A stretch of DNA of 64,000 nucleotides from Ischnura elegans (GCF_921293095.1 NC_060251.1:39103644-39167643), one strand, 5' to 3'. Numbered from the stretch's first letter, positions 1 through 12,491 are shown. Numbers and translations are program-made. The notes: generated by a model from the sequence alone, not told the origin.

Positions 1-602
1 AATGAATTTTTTCCTAAAGGTCCATCCTACAAGGCCTACGATAATAAAATCCGCTGTATTCATATTATGAAGCGGCATATGACCGTTAATCTCGCACTAA
101 ACTCTATGCTCGGGTGTATTCCTTCTACTTACTAGCAGGTATAAGAATTTACGTCAAAACCAAGTTTGGGATTCGCGGAAGGAATTTCAATGCACAACTT
201 TAAACATCTCGGTTGAATCACTTGGGAGTCCGCAAACTAATGGGGCGACTGCAAGAATCGAATTCTTGAATGTCTGAAAGGAGGAGAGAGAAAAAAAAAC
301 CAGACGCCCAGATATGTATAATGTGGGACACAATCCAGCGGCAGGCCTACAGGACAACGAATGCTAATCGACCGCTCATCTCGACTCTCACAATTCCCGG
401 AATCCAGCGCCTTTTCCCCCACACTCCTTGGTCGCGTTCTACCCGACAAAAGGCAGAAACGACTCAAAAACCCAAGATTCACTTAATGGTAGGCGTGGAA
501 TCCCGGAAGATGGCTACGTGGGGAACAGGAATGAGCTCCAAAGATCTGTCTTCTTGGTCTCCAGGCCCTTCATCAGGACGAGAAGGGGGAAAAAACTTAG
601 CC
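1..602. other. No gene seen
   Basis: Mixed-composition sequence. Short open frames exist on both strands, but none has a recognisable domain, splice context or coding bias. I see nothing I can name here. Confidence 0.5.
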
Positions 603-840
603 GATGAGATGCAAAGGGTGCCTTCATAATTCACTCGCCTACTTTAGAGTTCTCTTTATCATCGTCTTTCTCGTATGTTTATTTCCACTCGCCGCTTTTA
701 TCCTACCCACCCAACTATGCACGTATCGGGAATTTCCTCGCAAGGGCTAGGCGCTTTAGCAATGAGTTAGGGAAAAATAAATGGAACGGAGTCTTGTGGG
801 TCTTATTTTTTTTCTTTTAGAAGTCGATCCCGACTACGCA
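603..840 (+). repeat. Copy 1 of a 240-bp local duplication
   Basis: This segment begins GATGAGATGCAA and reappears, diverged, about 488 bp downstream at 1091-1325. Shared landmarks in order are ATAATTCACTCGCCTACTT, CGCTTTTATCCTACCC and GAGTTAGGGAAAAATAA. It does not encode anything recognisable. It may be a local tandem duplication or two fragments of one unknown repeat. Confidence 0.6.
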
Positions 841-1090
841 AACACAATATTCTACCTCCTGTTAACATATTCAAACTTTCGTTACCTCTAAAAGCGTCCT
901 TCATTTTCCATTTTTTTCCTAACCTTTTAAATTTGCCTCTCTCTAACTAGCTAAGGGAAAATAAAATCCCAAAAGAGGACGTATTAAGCTCAAATTCTTT
1001 GTAATAACAAGTATGTCCATATTAGCGATCGATATGAATTATCATTACATCTTTTAGAAATTGTGCTTTGATGAACAGCCGAGGGAACAG

Positions 1091-1325
1091 ATGAGATGCA
1101 ATGAGTGGCTGCATAATTCACTCGCCTACTTCTGAGTCCTCTTTATCATCGCCTTTCTCGTATTTTTATTTCAATATGCCGCTTTTATCCTACCCTAACT
1201 GTGTACTACCTACCGGGAATTTACTCTCAATGGCCACCTTCAGCGCTGAGTTAGGGAAAAATAATAGAGGCGAGTCTTGTGAGGTCTAGCGTTTTTTTTC
1301 CGGAATCGATCTTGGCTACGTGATA
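1091..1325 (+). repeat. Copy 2 of a 240-bp local duplication
   Basis: Diverged direct copy of 603-840 with the same order of landmarks. The 250 bp between the two copies does not match either copy, so this is not a simple satellite. Confidence 0.6.
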
Positions 1326-1688
1326 CTATTTTAAGTACATCTCATCCCCTCTTCTCTGGTACTCTCCCTTGGGATATTCGCGGTTGTATGCGCTTGAGTC
1401 TGAGTGGCAATGGGATTCTTAGATTTATGGCACAGCCCGTGATTCCCTGAATCACTTCGCGCTCCTTTTGCGAAACAATGAATAATCCCTTAACCCTTTC
1501 TATACAAAGTGATTTGGATACATCAGCTACAAGTTAATGCCCTGTGGACCGCCGCTATTGTAAACGGTTAGACTGCGGTGGACCACCCTCTTCGAGTCGC
1601 AGTAGTGGAAAAGGAAATCAGGGAAGAGAAAATCAACGATCAAACTCTTGTCAGACATTAAAGGAACATGTATGCTCAGGGAGAGGAA

Positions 1689-1786
1689 GCATAAATTACA
1701 TATAATGAAGTAACTTATAGGCTTAGGGAAAGAAACCATAAATTACTTATATTGAAGTAACATATAGGCTTAGAGAAAGGAAGTGG
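1689..1786 (+). repeat. Two-unit 49-bp tandem repeat
   Basis: The units start at 1689 and 1738. Both carry CATAAATTAC, then TGAAGTAAC, then TATAGGCTTAG. The copies differ at a few positions. No gene overlaps them. Confidence 0.7.
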
Positions 1787-2496
1787 TTCGTATTCCCTGA
1801 AAATGTGGAATTCAACTGCCTGTAGCAAAGTCCGCGGTTTGCTGTACCCTCACCCATCCAAATCAACCTTCGGGTTGAAACATTGAGTGTGAGCGCTCTT
1901 GAACCTATGTATGCAGGTACACTTATTCTAACAAGCACGTTTCATTTTTATCATTTCGTGTTATCATCAAAAGTTAAAAACGACAATCTTAAACATAAAG
2001 TACATATTTATATAATGCAATCTAAGAATGGAAGCTAATTGAAATTTCCAATTTCACATTTATTTCACAATGAATAACCTCAACTGTCAAATCTCCCTTA
2101 AAATCCATCGTTGTAAACCTAGCATGAACCCTCTTATTCCGGAAGTGCTGGTGAACACTACTTAAGGACGTCTGATAGAAACTACACCACTGACAAAGAG
2201 CTGGCGACGTCCGCGGCGGAAGTCTCACATCCTGGAGCACAGGGGCACAGTTGAGGTGGGAAATAAAGAGGAGAAAGTGTATGGCGACAATGAGAATATC
2301 CCCTATTTTCTTGGGTAAGCATGGAACACCGATTTGTTCCCCCTTGAATGGCTTAAGTGGCTAGACTTGAACAACCGTCACTAGAGTTGCCTTTGGAGAC
2401 TTCAACGCCCGACTACCCTTAGAAAATTGTTTCTTCGTGAGAAGTCAGGGATTCCCGGCAAATCCTAAGAATAGTGCTCTCGGTATCTAGGAAGAT

Positions 2497-2616
2497 TATT
2501 TGGGATTTCTGCCGGGTCGAGTTCTCCATCACGGCCGATATTTCAATGATAGAGTCATCGAAACGTCGGCCGTAATGGAGAACCTGACCTGGTGGAAATC
2601 CCGAATAACCTTCCAC
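2497..2616. repeat. Foldback (inverted repeat) element
   Basis: The left arm, about 2499-2548, reads GGGATTTCTGCC then GAGTTCTCCATCACGGCCGA. The right arm, about 2566-2612, is its near reverse complement, with TCGGCCGTAATGGAGAAC then GGAAATCCCGAATAA. The intervening centre is about 17 bp. Because it is palindromic, both strands translate into similar peptides, which explains the paired open frames here and argues against a gene. The right arm contains CGAAACGTC, a string typical of the inverted ends of Penelope-like or hammerhead-bearing retroelements (inference). Confidence 0.65.
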
Positions 2617-2624
2617 GATACAGT

Positions 2625-4930
2625 ACGCGTGGAAAGCCTGCGATCAGTGTGCTCTTGGGTATCTCGTCACTTAAGCTATTCAAAGTTTATTGGCGTTTTG
2701 ATAACACAATTTGGTACGATCTTCGATGTTGATTATCCTCCTGATAACGATGACAGTCTGCGTATTGGCAATATCGATACACTTTCAATTACGTTGCCGT
2801 AGGATAAACCAGAAACCACATCGCCTATCCAATTTTTTACTCCATCTGTACTGCGTAGAGTATCATGAGTGAGGTTATAATAAAAATATACTCTGTAGAA
2901 GCGGATCACCAAGCAGAATGAGAAAGAGGAGTAATACTGTGCGAGATGGTATGGGTTTTTGCGAATACTGCTGCAGAGGGAATAGTAGGAATTCTCATTT
3001 GGATGGCATTCCGATAATATTTCAGCCATGGTGCAATAAGTATAGGAAAGTATTTTTTTTATTTTGCAAGCAATCTTGGAAACACATCATTGCACTTTAT
3101 TCTAAGAATTCCACGAGAACTGTAACTATCAATTTAATCGTAAATTATCCCTCTCAACTGACAGTTTTCTATCATCGGTATGCTTGTTGCCCAAAAATGT
3201 TTTGTTTAAGAATATAAGTTTTAAACTGTCATTAGTAATGAATTCACCCGATAAAATTATATAAAATTCATAAAAAATATTTTTTACTCTCCAAAAAGTA
3301 TAAAAACATTCATTTCTTTCACACTGTACAAAATAAACGAACTCCATTCTAGACAAGGACGTTTTAGAAGCAAAATATCTTTTGTGCTATCTCGACAGAA
3401 AAATGTTACTTGCATGAATCAAGGAAGGTAGCTTATCCTTACTTGCTAACGCTCGTAAAGTATACATTTAATACATTTATGGTACACCAAGAATGAAAAT
3501 AATAATAATAAAAAAGGAAGAATAACTTGACTTGAAGGATTAATGGCTATCTATAACTATATAGGACGGAAAAAGCTTAATTTTTTAAATAATAATACCA
3601 TGTAAAGCATAAAAATAATTTAAAAAATTTTTTATGGGCCACATAAAAATATTTCGCATATCACAAGTGGCCTTCAGTGTGCAGTTAGTCGATGTTTAGT
3701 TTAACGGAATCTGTTAGTTCTGAGACCTTTTTCAAGTTTTATCCAATCAATTTAACGATCGATGGCAATGAACTTGTTCGTTGAGTTCACTTTTTTTCAC
3801 GGACGGATTCCGCTCCTTAACTAAATTTCTTTCCGCCACCCAGACGAGACGAACAGAGACGTTTTGCTGCACCAACCTTCACAGCAGGAGAAGGAAGAGA
3901 AATTCTTTCACCAAGAGGGATCTTGCGGAACATGACTCGAGTCATTACGGTGACAGACGGTGTCCTCACACCAGGCAAAGGCATACGCGCAGAGCAAATA
4001 GATATTTCGCCGTGAGTGGTACTGATCCATGTACCAGTGAAAGAGGTGGCAAAAACCATAAGAGAACAAAAATTGTGGAATTCATTGCACGGCCGAACAA
4101 TACTTAATTTAATCGCGGGAGAAAAAGAAGGGATCCTCCGCAACAATCTCTCGAGTTCGTCGGCCAGAGCTGTCCATGAGTCAATGCCTTCACATTTCAG
4201 TATTAATAGCTTACTTTTTGGTAGCTGACGAATCTTATTAGATGAACGTTTTCGGCTGTCTCCCAGCGAGTTATTTTTGTGACGTCTATGCGGGCTTTTA
4301 TTCGGGTCGGGAGTTCAATAAATTTTCAAAGGCACTTTGGTCTATTTCTAATTTTGCGCTAGCTCTTCGCTATTTTTCCGAGTACGATGCATAAGTATCT
4401 AAATACAAATAAAAAATACTTTAATTGGGAAAATTTTCAGAAAAAAAATCTCATAAGTATAGTTTCTTTCAAGGTATCAAGGCTATCGATTTTATGCGTT
4501 GCTATGTACTAAATCACGTTCTTTCCGTTTCTAATTGGGGAAACTATTATACATATATAATACACACACATGCTATATACGAAATCTAGAATTAGAATGA
4601 CATCATACTCCATCACAAAAATAATCACCAGTCGTTGAGGCTACAAATTCATGCTATTAAAGTATGAAATTACTGCCAAAAAATCTTCATATTCCCTATA
4701 CCTGAATACCTAAACTTAATGAGGTAATTGGTATGGAGGCTTCTGTGGGTATTTAATGACGATATTCTCGCCAGCTGGAAGGCAGAAGAAACTGTTATCC
4801 TCCAAAATTGAATCAACGCAGAAAAAATAAAAAGAGAATACAATCGAAATAACATGCAATTGAACGTTTTTCCGCGAGATATACCACTACTGCAACATGA
4901 TCTAGTTAAATATTGAAACCAAAATGAATT
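2625..4930. other. Intergenic, nothing recognised
   Basis: AT-rich non-coding sequence. Open frames at 3781-4107 and 3817-4146 lie opposite each other and have no recognisable family. A TATATATAA/CACACACATG run occurs near 4553-4570. No transposon termini were identified. Confidence 0.5.
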
Positions 4931-5096
4931 AAACAGAATTGGCTCAAAAACCGAGTTAGAACGTATGCAGAGAAGAGCCGCCAGGTTCGTGAAAAGTCGT
5001 TACGGTAGTCTTGTTAGTGTTACTGACCTCTTAGATCAACTCGGATGGGAATCTTTGTCAGACCGTAAACTGAGATATAGACTAATCCTATCATTA

Positions 5097-5735
5097 TTAT
5101 TATATTGTACAAGTTACAAGTTGGCTATTTGCCAGGTGGTAACAGTTTATACAAAAATTAAAAAGAAAAAGAAAAATATTGCAAATGAGAAATACATTAC
5201 CAAAATGAAACTAGAAAAGTGAATATTTAAAATTCAGTGATATTAATTTTCCAATATTAATCCTCCACACCTCTTCTTGAAAATCCTTACGTTGTTAGGG
5301 TAGGGCTTAAACAGTTCTGCAGGGAGTCTATTCCATTCCGTAATCGTCCTGTTGAGGTACGAGAATTTCTTTACGTCAGTCCTTTGCGGCCGGCATTTCA
5401 TCTTGTATTGGTGATCATGCCTACCAATATAGCTGGGGTATTCAATCTTCTTCCGTAGTTCCCCCCATGCCTTTTCCCCTTTCAGTTTGCGGAAGAGTGC
5501 GCAAAGCCTATTTATTTTTCTTCTCCGTTCTAGTGTGTCCCATCCCAGTACTTTCAGCATTTTGCCGACACTTTCGGTCTTTTTGTGTTTCCCCATGACA
5601 TATCTTGCTGCCTTTCTTTGCACCTTCTCGATGGATTCTGTTTGTCCCTTTTCATACGGGTCCCACACTAGTGACGCGTACTCTAAAATTGGCCGGATTA
5701 ATGTCTTATACGCCTTCTCCTTTGTAGTATTAGAT
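5097..5735 (-). mobile_element. Non-LTR retrotransposon B inserted in element A
   Basis: Minus-strand, 5'-truncated copy. Its 3' untranslated part, about 5097-5242, ends in a TAAT-rich tail lying on the plus-strand ATTATTATTATA at 5091-5104. The 5' truncation is at about 5730. It disrupts element A, so it is the younger of the two. Its 3' end shares the sequence around CCTGGCAAATAGCC with element C at 6213-6560, which identifies B and C as one family. Confidence 0.75.
5243..5735 (-). pseudogene. Reverse transcriptase C-terminal fragment (element B)
   Basis: An open frame of about 164 codons on the minus strand encodes the post-thumb end of a non-LTR reverse transcriptase. In order it shows RPILEYASLVWDPYEKGQ, IEKVQRKAARYVMGKHKK, MLKVLGWDTLERRRK, CRPQRTDVKKFSYLNRTI and EWNRLPAELF, the classic order seen in L2/CR1/Jockey-like ORF2 proteins. 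It has no endonuclease or RT catalytic (YADD) region, so it cannot act on its own. No internal stop was found, suggesting a fairly recent insertion. Confidence 0.85.
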
Positions 5736-6212
5736 TAATTCAAGAGCAGTGTATTTTCCGATGACGTTAGCCATATCTTACGAACGCAAACATACTACGG
5801 TAGATCAGATCATATAAATAAAATAAGCGAGATAGACTGTAGAGCAGATAGATTCAGAATGTATTTTTTCCACGATCAATAAAAGACTATAACGGCTGCG
5901 TTAGAACTCACAAATAGAGTAGTTGACTTGTTGTTTAGCCTACTAACTTGTGTATACCTTAATGCATGTTTCTGATATTTCTTATTATTCCCGACAGCAT
6001 ATTCGTTGTGCTCTAGCTTTACTGGTGTATTATCTTAATGAGTAGTTGGCAAGTTTTGCCTTTGAATGAATGTGGCAGTACAAATTTTTAGTATGCGAAA
6101 CAATTTTTGTACCGTGTAGTGTGCATATAGGAATCCTATTGCATGCTCGTGATTGATCACCCCCTGCCAAACACCCTATTGCTGGCTCGCGGGGTATTAT
6201 TATTATTATTAA

Positions 6213-6560
6213 ATGTTACAAGTAGGCCATTGGCCTGGTGTTAACATGTACATATGATGCAAAAACAATGGAAAAAACATTATAAGAAGCCCTTTGTCCC
6301 TACTTCTTCAACCGCTTTTTAAAAATATGTAATTTTTTCGGGAAAGGTTCAAATAGTTTTGCTGGTAGGTCGTTCCAGCCCCTTATGGTCCTATTCAAGA
6401 AGGAGAACTGCTTTGAATTTGTCCTTTGTGATCGGCACTTTATCTTGAACTTATTATTATGTAGATGTAGATGTCTAATGATTGACTATTTCGGCCCTCC
6501 CGAACTGAATAGCTCATTAACGGTTATTGATTCAGAAATTAGGACCCGCGGTGATCTCAG
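6213..6560 (-). mobile_element. Non-LTR retrotransposon C, 3' end fragment
   Basis: Minus-strand fragment of the same family as element B. The reverse strand encodes FKIKCRSQRTNSKQFSFLN then RTIRGWNDLPAKLFEPFP then a stop near 6303, matching the end of element B. A stop interrupts the frame further upstream. The 3' tail merges with the (ATT)n tail of element A at 6195-6215, so it probably inserted into that tail. The upper boundary is uncertain. Confidence 0.7.
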
Positions 6561-6599
6561 ATACTGTACTATTTTTAAAAATTCCTAAGGTCGATAATA

Positions 6600-9130
6600 A
6601 GGAATCTCACCTCTTGACTTACATGCACAACACGGGAGGCAAATAGTTACTGTTAATTACGGTCTGTCCAAGGATATGGGGGTCAGAATCAGTCGTGTCA
6701 TCGGGTTCGATCCATCTTTTCGACCGCGGCTGGCATTTTGGCGTTCACCTCTACGACTTCCTGTTTCCTCTTGTACCTAGCACCTAGAATCCACCCTTGT
6801 TATCCGCTAAGCACACAGCCACCTTGATAAGGATCCACCCAACTTCGGACGACGTCATATACCCTCTCCTTCTCTGAGCTCTTAAATGATTTCAAGCAGT
6901 ACGCAAAGAAATGCTAACGGTTTTGGATGGCGTTTTAAGTCATGTAGCTGTAAAATGATCGGGCGGTTTTAAATATGGCACGCCAGTCTTGGGGGAAGCC
7001 ATTTGCGAGGGTAGCGGGTGAGATGGTGGCTGAAAGGATAGCTAAATGTTCGCGTGACCTCTGAGACGGTGCCCATCGAAATTCAACAGCTGGTGCAAAT
7101 ATTTGGAGCATTAGGAGGTAAATAGATGATTAATCAAATGCCCCACTATGTAAAATAATCTTAAAATATTTTAATAGATAATTACAGCTGCATTCGATCA
7201 GTTTACGGTAAGAACCAAGTGTATGCTCAGCCAAATTAGGCTCCTTTTCGTAGAAGTATCTTATATTCGTAAAAAAATAACTTGTACGTATTCATAACAT
7301 TTTGAATTAATCGTCCCGCTTCATTTTAGATCATTGATTTCATCTCTGTGATGGTGGATGTTTCAATGAGGTGAAACTAGGAAGACGATTAATTTTACAC
7401 TCTGTGGAAAAGGGAGTGGAATAGAATAGGATTAATAGACAGAATGAAAGAAGATAGGCTTTCTTATGCTTTGAAGAGGGTTGTCTATGATGAGGATGGA
7501 GACGGCCAGAGTAATTCTCAAATGATCCATGAAAACCTACCTTAACCAGCAGAATATTTAAATGAATAATTATGAAACTGTATTACCACATGCTATTCGA
7601 GCTACCAGTTAATGTTTCCGTACCCAGAAGCTTGTCATTTGTCATTACTTAGTTGCCAAACGTTCATGTCAAGACCTTATGAAGTTAGCGGTATCACTAT
7701 ATCAAAAATCTCCGTTTATCGTTATCGTGACATATGATGATATATATGTTATTGCGTTTAAGTCTATTCTCGCATTAACCGCTCTTCTTCCGTCCTCAGA
7801 AATGCTTAGGTATTCAGGCCACGATTAGCGTAGGAGTGTGAAGCGTGCTGTGGACTGACTACCGCTATACACGTATTCTGCGCCGAAAATTATACCGGTA
7901 TTTAACGTAACCATTTTTTGAGAGCGTAGAAGAGGCTACAAAAAAATAATTTTAAGGATGGGGTTGTAGAAACGTTGTATGAATCACTTATGGAATTCGC
8001 TTACGTCGCACCCGTTTAGTATTAATTGTAAATAATATGAAACTCTTGGAGCCACTGAGTAAAATTAAGTACACCGTGAAACTACGATCGTATTCTTCAT
8101 CTTCCTTCATCGATATTTAGTCGGTTATCACCTCACATTTCAAAGATAGATTTACACATCCGGTATGAAATTGAAAAATGCTAGCCACTTATTAATTTTT
8201 GCTCCTGATGTAAAATTTTTTCCTCAAAAATTATTTAGCCCAAAGCCTGGCGTCAGTGGTCATTGGAACCGTTTGATTATATGAAATATAATACCAATGC
8301 AGGAAATATGATGCGAAGGGAAATAAACCTCTTGGGGCTCTAACGGTGAACTATGTTAGTTGCTGTATGCCGAACTACTCCCGCACTCTATCATACAATT
8401 ATCTTAGTTATATTAAGTATATAATATCAGTCGTAGATGTCCAGATATCTCAATGGATAATAATACTTTCATTATAATGGCAGCTCTTACTATTTCTAAT
8501 TTCTGTACTATCATTATTTTTTTTACTGATACATGTTAAAAGTTACCAAAGAAATTTCCACCGCCCTCTGCCCTATGAAAGTTTCGGTACAGCTATGAAG
8601 CAAACGCGAAGCCCATTAACCACGGATGACTGATGAAGGCCAAGGCTGCATCTTTTGATGGGGAGCAGAACTTGCATTCAAGTTCATATTTCATGGATGA
8701 GACGGATGACAGAGTCGTTTAAATACTCTTTCGCGTTGTTCTCTCGATGTAACTGTTAAAACGCCTCAAAACCGTTCGGAAACGGGTAGAATAAAGGAAA
8801 AATGCAGAAAAGGAAAATTTAGACGTTTTAAAATCTGCTCTTTAAAATGCAACTTAAGTGCAGGCATTTAGGAATAATGCATTTCAAGCATTTCTTCAAT
8901 TGTTCTCTTGATTCTTGTTTTTTTCAGTTCCTCGGAATGTACAGAAAGTATACGCGAAAATTTTGAAATCACCTATGCACAGTCAGTCATCGACTGCAGT
9001 CTCATTGGCATGTATAGCATCGTCTATCATCACAACCTCCCTAATTTATTTGCTTCTTCATAAATACTGTGTAGATTCTGCGCTGAACGAATGTTGGCCG
9101 AAATTATTTTAAAAAAGGTAATGGACACTG
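6600..9130. other. Intergenic, nothing recognised
   Basis: Non-coding sequence with ordinary CpG density. A tRNA box-B-like string GGGTTCGATCC sits at 6704-6714 without a convincing box A. No other element could be delimited. Confidence 0.45.
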
Positions 9131-9147
9131 TTACAAAACTCATAGTT

Positions 9148-9290
9148 AGAGCGCTGGAAATAGATCTGAGGGCGTTTCCCATGCCAACAGAATTTCTGAA
9201 GTCATTATCATTATAATTATTCCACATCATTTTTTATTTATAAATATCCTGAGATTGTGTGTAACTTCCTCAGTAATGAGAATTTTTTTA
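9148..9290. repeat. Dispersed repeat pair, copy 1
   Basis: Shares an ordered set of strings with 9761-9890: a CTGAAGTC/TTAT block, then a TTATTCC/CATTTTTTATTTATAAATATCC block. The copies lie about 610 bp apart in direct orientation. Divergence is substantial. No coding potential recognised. Confidence 0.5.
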
Positions 9291-9760
9291 TTGAAAGAAA
9301 TGTTCCTCCATGGTACTCTGTTAAGTTATACAATACCTAGTATGTAAGGTTAACGATAGCTTATACGAATAGCTGGAAGTCAAAAAGAATATAACAGGAT
9401 GACTGGATGCAACATTTAATGTTTTCTAAAGCAATTAGTAGGATTAGGGAGTTTAGCTAACCAGTGCAGGGCATTGAATGAGAGAGAGATGATTAAATAC
9501 TGATAATATCATCCCTACAAAGTACTTAAAGAGAGAGAACTATTGACCTATTCCGGAAAAAATGGGAATATGCCGCACTTTTAAAATCCATGTTAAATTG
9601 GATCTGAGTAAGGACTCTTATGTTAGTGACAATGAGTGTTGGTCCATCATACGAAGCAGCAATTCGGCTATAACAGAAAGATGGCCTGAAAAATAATCAA
9701 TGATGGTGATCAATTAATCAATGGTCAATCCGAAAGTTTTTAAAAAGAAACAAAAAAAGC

Positions 9761-9890
9761 CCTAAGCGCCTTAAACCAACTCTCATGAGACGTTCGCGCA
9801 TTCCTGAAGTCGTTATTATAAGAGTTATTCCGGAGCATTTTTTTATTTATAAATATCCCATATTTTTGCGTCTCCCTCAATTGTGGAGCT
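9761..9890. repeat. Dispersed repeat pair, copy 2
   Basis: Direct diverged copy of 9148-9290, best preserved around CATTTTTTTATTTATAAATA at 9837-9856. It may be part of a longer SINE-like unit together with the tRNA-like block at 9983-10055 (inference). Confidence 0.5.
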
Positions 9891-9982
9891 TCCTTAGAAC
9901 GCTGAAGGCACGCCAGGCTTTGTTTCATTAAGGTTCCATTCTTCGGTGAAAATTGCACGGAGAAAAAAATCATTCGCCTTTC

Positions 9983-10055
9983 ACAGAGATTCAAACACAG
10001 ATCCCCCGATGTCGTCGAGTCGTCGAATGTTTCAGCCCGTTAAGCTACCGAGGCG
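9983..10055 (-). repeat. tRNA-derived SINE head
   Basis: The reverse strand reads GCCTCGGTAGCTTAACGGG (box A-like) and, about 35 bp later, GATCTGTGTTTGAATCTC (box B-like). Spacing and strings fit a polymerase III promoter inherited from a tRNA. The flanks do not fold as a tRNA acceptor stem, so a SINE remnant is more likely than a tRNA gene. Confidence 0.55.
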
Positions 10056-10099
10056 TCATTCCCCTCAGTGTAAATTTAGTTCGGATCCCGGTCAAGGCG

Positions 10100-10630
10100 A
10101 ATCATTTTTTTCTCTGCAGAATTTTCACGCAATTTTTGTATTGCCGGTGAATTCGTAAAGTCATCACCATGGTTATTCGAGGTTTACTTATAAAAAGTTC
10201 CATTATTCACTATAAAAAATTTTGTTTTCATCAATGGAGTTATTGCGGTAGAAATACAAAATGAGGGCGCACAGAATTAAGAGTTCAAAGCATTCGTTTT
10301 TCGAGTGATGATTTTTCGACCTGTTTAATATAAAGGGTAAAAATTATCAATTATAATATTACAATCAGCACGTTGATCCCAGCTATTGCAGTATAAATTC
10401 AAAATAAGGGCATAATAAAGTTATGAATTTTGCTATTAATATAAGCATGTTGTTCCCAGCAGTCGATAAGCCTTCAGGAATGTTCACCGCATATCACCGT
10501 GCGCGTGGGTGCAAGAAGAAGGAGGGTGAGTTGAGTATCCAATGGGTCAGCAGGGTGTTGGCGGCGGCTCTCGAAACGGTCTGTCGCCCACGAGCCACCG
10601 CAGCCGCACCGGAAGCAGGACTATCCATTC
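10100..10630. other. Intergenic, nothing recognised
   Basis: AT-rich sequence followed by a GC-rich patch at 10500-10625. The short open frame 10423-10641 shows no family features. Confidence 0.45.
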
Positions 10631-10632
10631 GT

Positions 10633-11182
10633 GATAAATAGGCCACTGATGTCTACCGCTATGAACCATCATCTTTCCTCAGTCACAAAAAAATCCGCAA
10701 AATAGCACAAGCTTTTTTCTTACTTTAAAGGGAAGGAAGATAAAAATTTTAGTGTTCCCAATGCTTAAATCCGTGAGAATGATGACCCTTGGGGAAAATA
10801 GCGTTAACACCAAGTTTACTCCCGACCACGGCCTCAGAATATTCACATAGCTAGAACACACGTAAGGGTCGCAAATAAACTACTTCACCAACTTGGGGAG
10901 GGGTAGAGGATAAATAGGACAGTGGTGTCTACCACTATTAACCATTATCTTTTCTCTGTAACCAAGAAGCTCGCAAATAGCGCAGAATATTTTACGTCAA
11001 ACTGAAGGGAAGATAAAATTTTAGTGTTCTCATTGTTTAAACCCTTGAGAATGATGACATCCTTGGGAAAACTAAAACGTTTACACCAAGATTACTCCCG
11101 ACCGCGGACTCAGAATATTCAAAAAGCTAGAACACGCATAGGGGTCGCAGTAAACTACTTCACCGACTTGGGGAGGGTGTAG
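10633..11182 (+). repeat. Two-unit tandem duplication, about 276 bp per unit
   Basis: The units begin at 10633 and 10909 with GATAAATAGG and end near 10908 and 11182 with CTTGGGGAGGG. Both keep GAGAATGATGAC, ACTCCCGACC, CAGAATATTCA and AACTACTTCACC in the same order. The units have diverged by substitutions and small indels, so this is an old duplication or two units of a satellite. No gene is present. Confidence 0.8.
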
Positions 11183-12485
11183 GTCGCTTTAAAACCTATG
11201 AATTACAGTGAAGTGGAGTTTGGGGTTAATTCAGAGTTCCGTAGCTGCGCCAGTATCGCGTCGACAAATCTACCGAGTTTAACAAGAGTCAGGGCATACG
11301 GAAATCTTCTTGCCCCAAAACAGCGAAATTAATTACTCATTAAAACTCTCATTTGTAGGGACAGTGCTGGATGGATGTGTGTGATGGTGCAAATAAAGAT
11401 TAAAGATCAATGTGGTTCATGGCAAAGAATGCAAATCCAAGTCGTACACAAATCATTCTGTATCAATGTTACTAAAACACGAGGGAGCCAATATAGGCTG
11501 GCGTACCTTCATGAGCATAAATACAGAGTTTACCATAAATATTTCAGTACGACGCGACGGGTGAATGTAAACACTTTCCTAAAGTTATTAGTAATGCCGT
11601 TAGATTCCCGTTGACATCATCACGTAAATTGGCAAACTGCAAGGATATGCGCAAGGGAATTGACCACGAAAAGAGTGAGCAGGAGATTAAAAAACGTCTC
11701 ACATAAACGGAAAAGGTATGGGATGCCCGGATAGGAGCGGTTACTGAGACACGTTTCCGGTTAATTAGCCTCCATTTGGTCTCCATTGCTGCTGAACTGT
11801 TATCACCTCAACTAACGACGTATATATTTCACCATCAATGGATGTGGAAAAACAGGCACAATCCCTCTCGATCAATGCAATATAAGAATACTTGTTTGGA
11901 GACTCGTTGAAAATCAATTATTTCAACTCACCATGATATAAAATACCGGTATTTTTTTCATTGCTTAGCGGTAGAGAAAGAGGGTATAAATTAATTGGAC
12001 ATTTTATGCGCAAAACCGATATGTAATGGAGACAGTTAGAGAGGGAAATGTAAAACTTTGATTGATTGCAAATTGATATTGATTATTAAGCGAAATTGGA
12101 GGCGGTATGCGCCATTTAATTTAACTGCTATGACATAAGATATAGCTTTTAGGAATTAATGACGAGGTAGTGCAAGGTGAGACTGCTACCTCGAGGCCAA
12201 AACGGAATCCCTCTCCGAAGATGGTTTGGGATAAATGGAACGTTTTCCAATAAACAGAAGAATAACTCATTCAAAGGCGTACTTGCGTAAAAAAACCGTA
12301 CGAAGTCTATGAATGAGAAATGATTGCAAGTGCAGTATCAGCCATGCAGTGATATAGGGCACATTATCAAAGTTATCCCGCTCAATGAAGGAAAATATCT
12401 AACAATGATTGGCAATAAATTAGCATTAGAATATATTTTATATTATGCGGCACGGTTTGGAGTTAAATAAGAGATTGCAATATTT
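11183..12485. other. Intergenic, nothing recognised
   Basis: Non-coding sequence. The opposed frames at 11375-11614 (+) and 11544-11786 (-) lack recognisable motifs. Confidence 0.45.
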
Positions 12486-12491
12486 CCACAG

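Larger units (their letters stand above)
4936..6212 (+). mobile_element. Non-LTR retrotransposon A, 5'-truncated, interrupted
   Basis: The C-terminal part of a reverse transcriptase open frame is split in two. From 4936 to 5096 it reads GSKTELERMQRRAARFVKSR followed by DLLDQLGWESL, the usual region after the RT thumb in L2/CR1/Jockey-type elements. It resumes at about 5727 with FKSSVFSDD, TYYGRSDHINK and DRFRMYFFHDQ. Between the halves lies a minus-strand element (5097-5726). An in-frame TAA at 5735 shows decay. The 3' tail contains ATTGATCACCCCCTGCCAAA and ends in an (ATT)n run at about 6195-6212. The clade is inferred from motif style only. Confidence 0.75.

Noticed and set aside
2419..2802. 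Two similar peptides encoded on opposite strands.
   Set aside because: This follows from the inverted repeat at 2497-2616, not from a gene.
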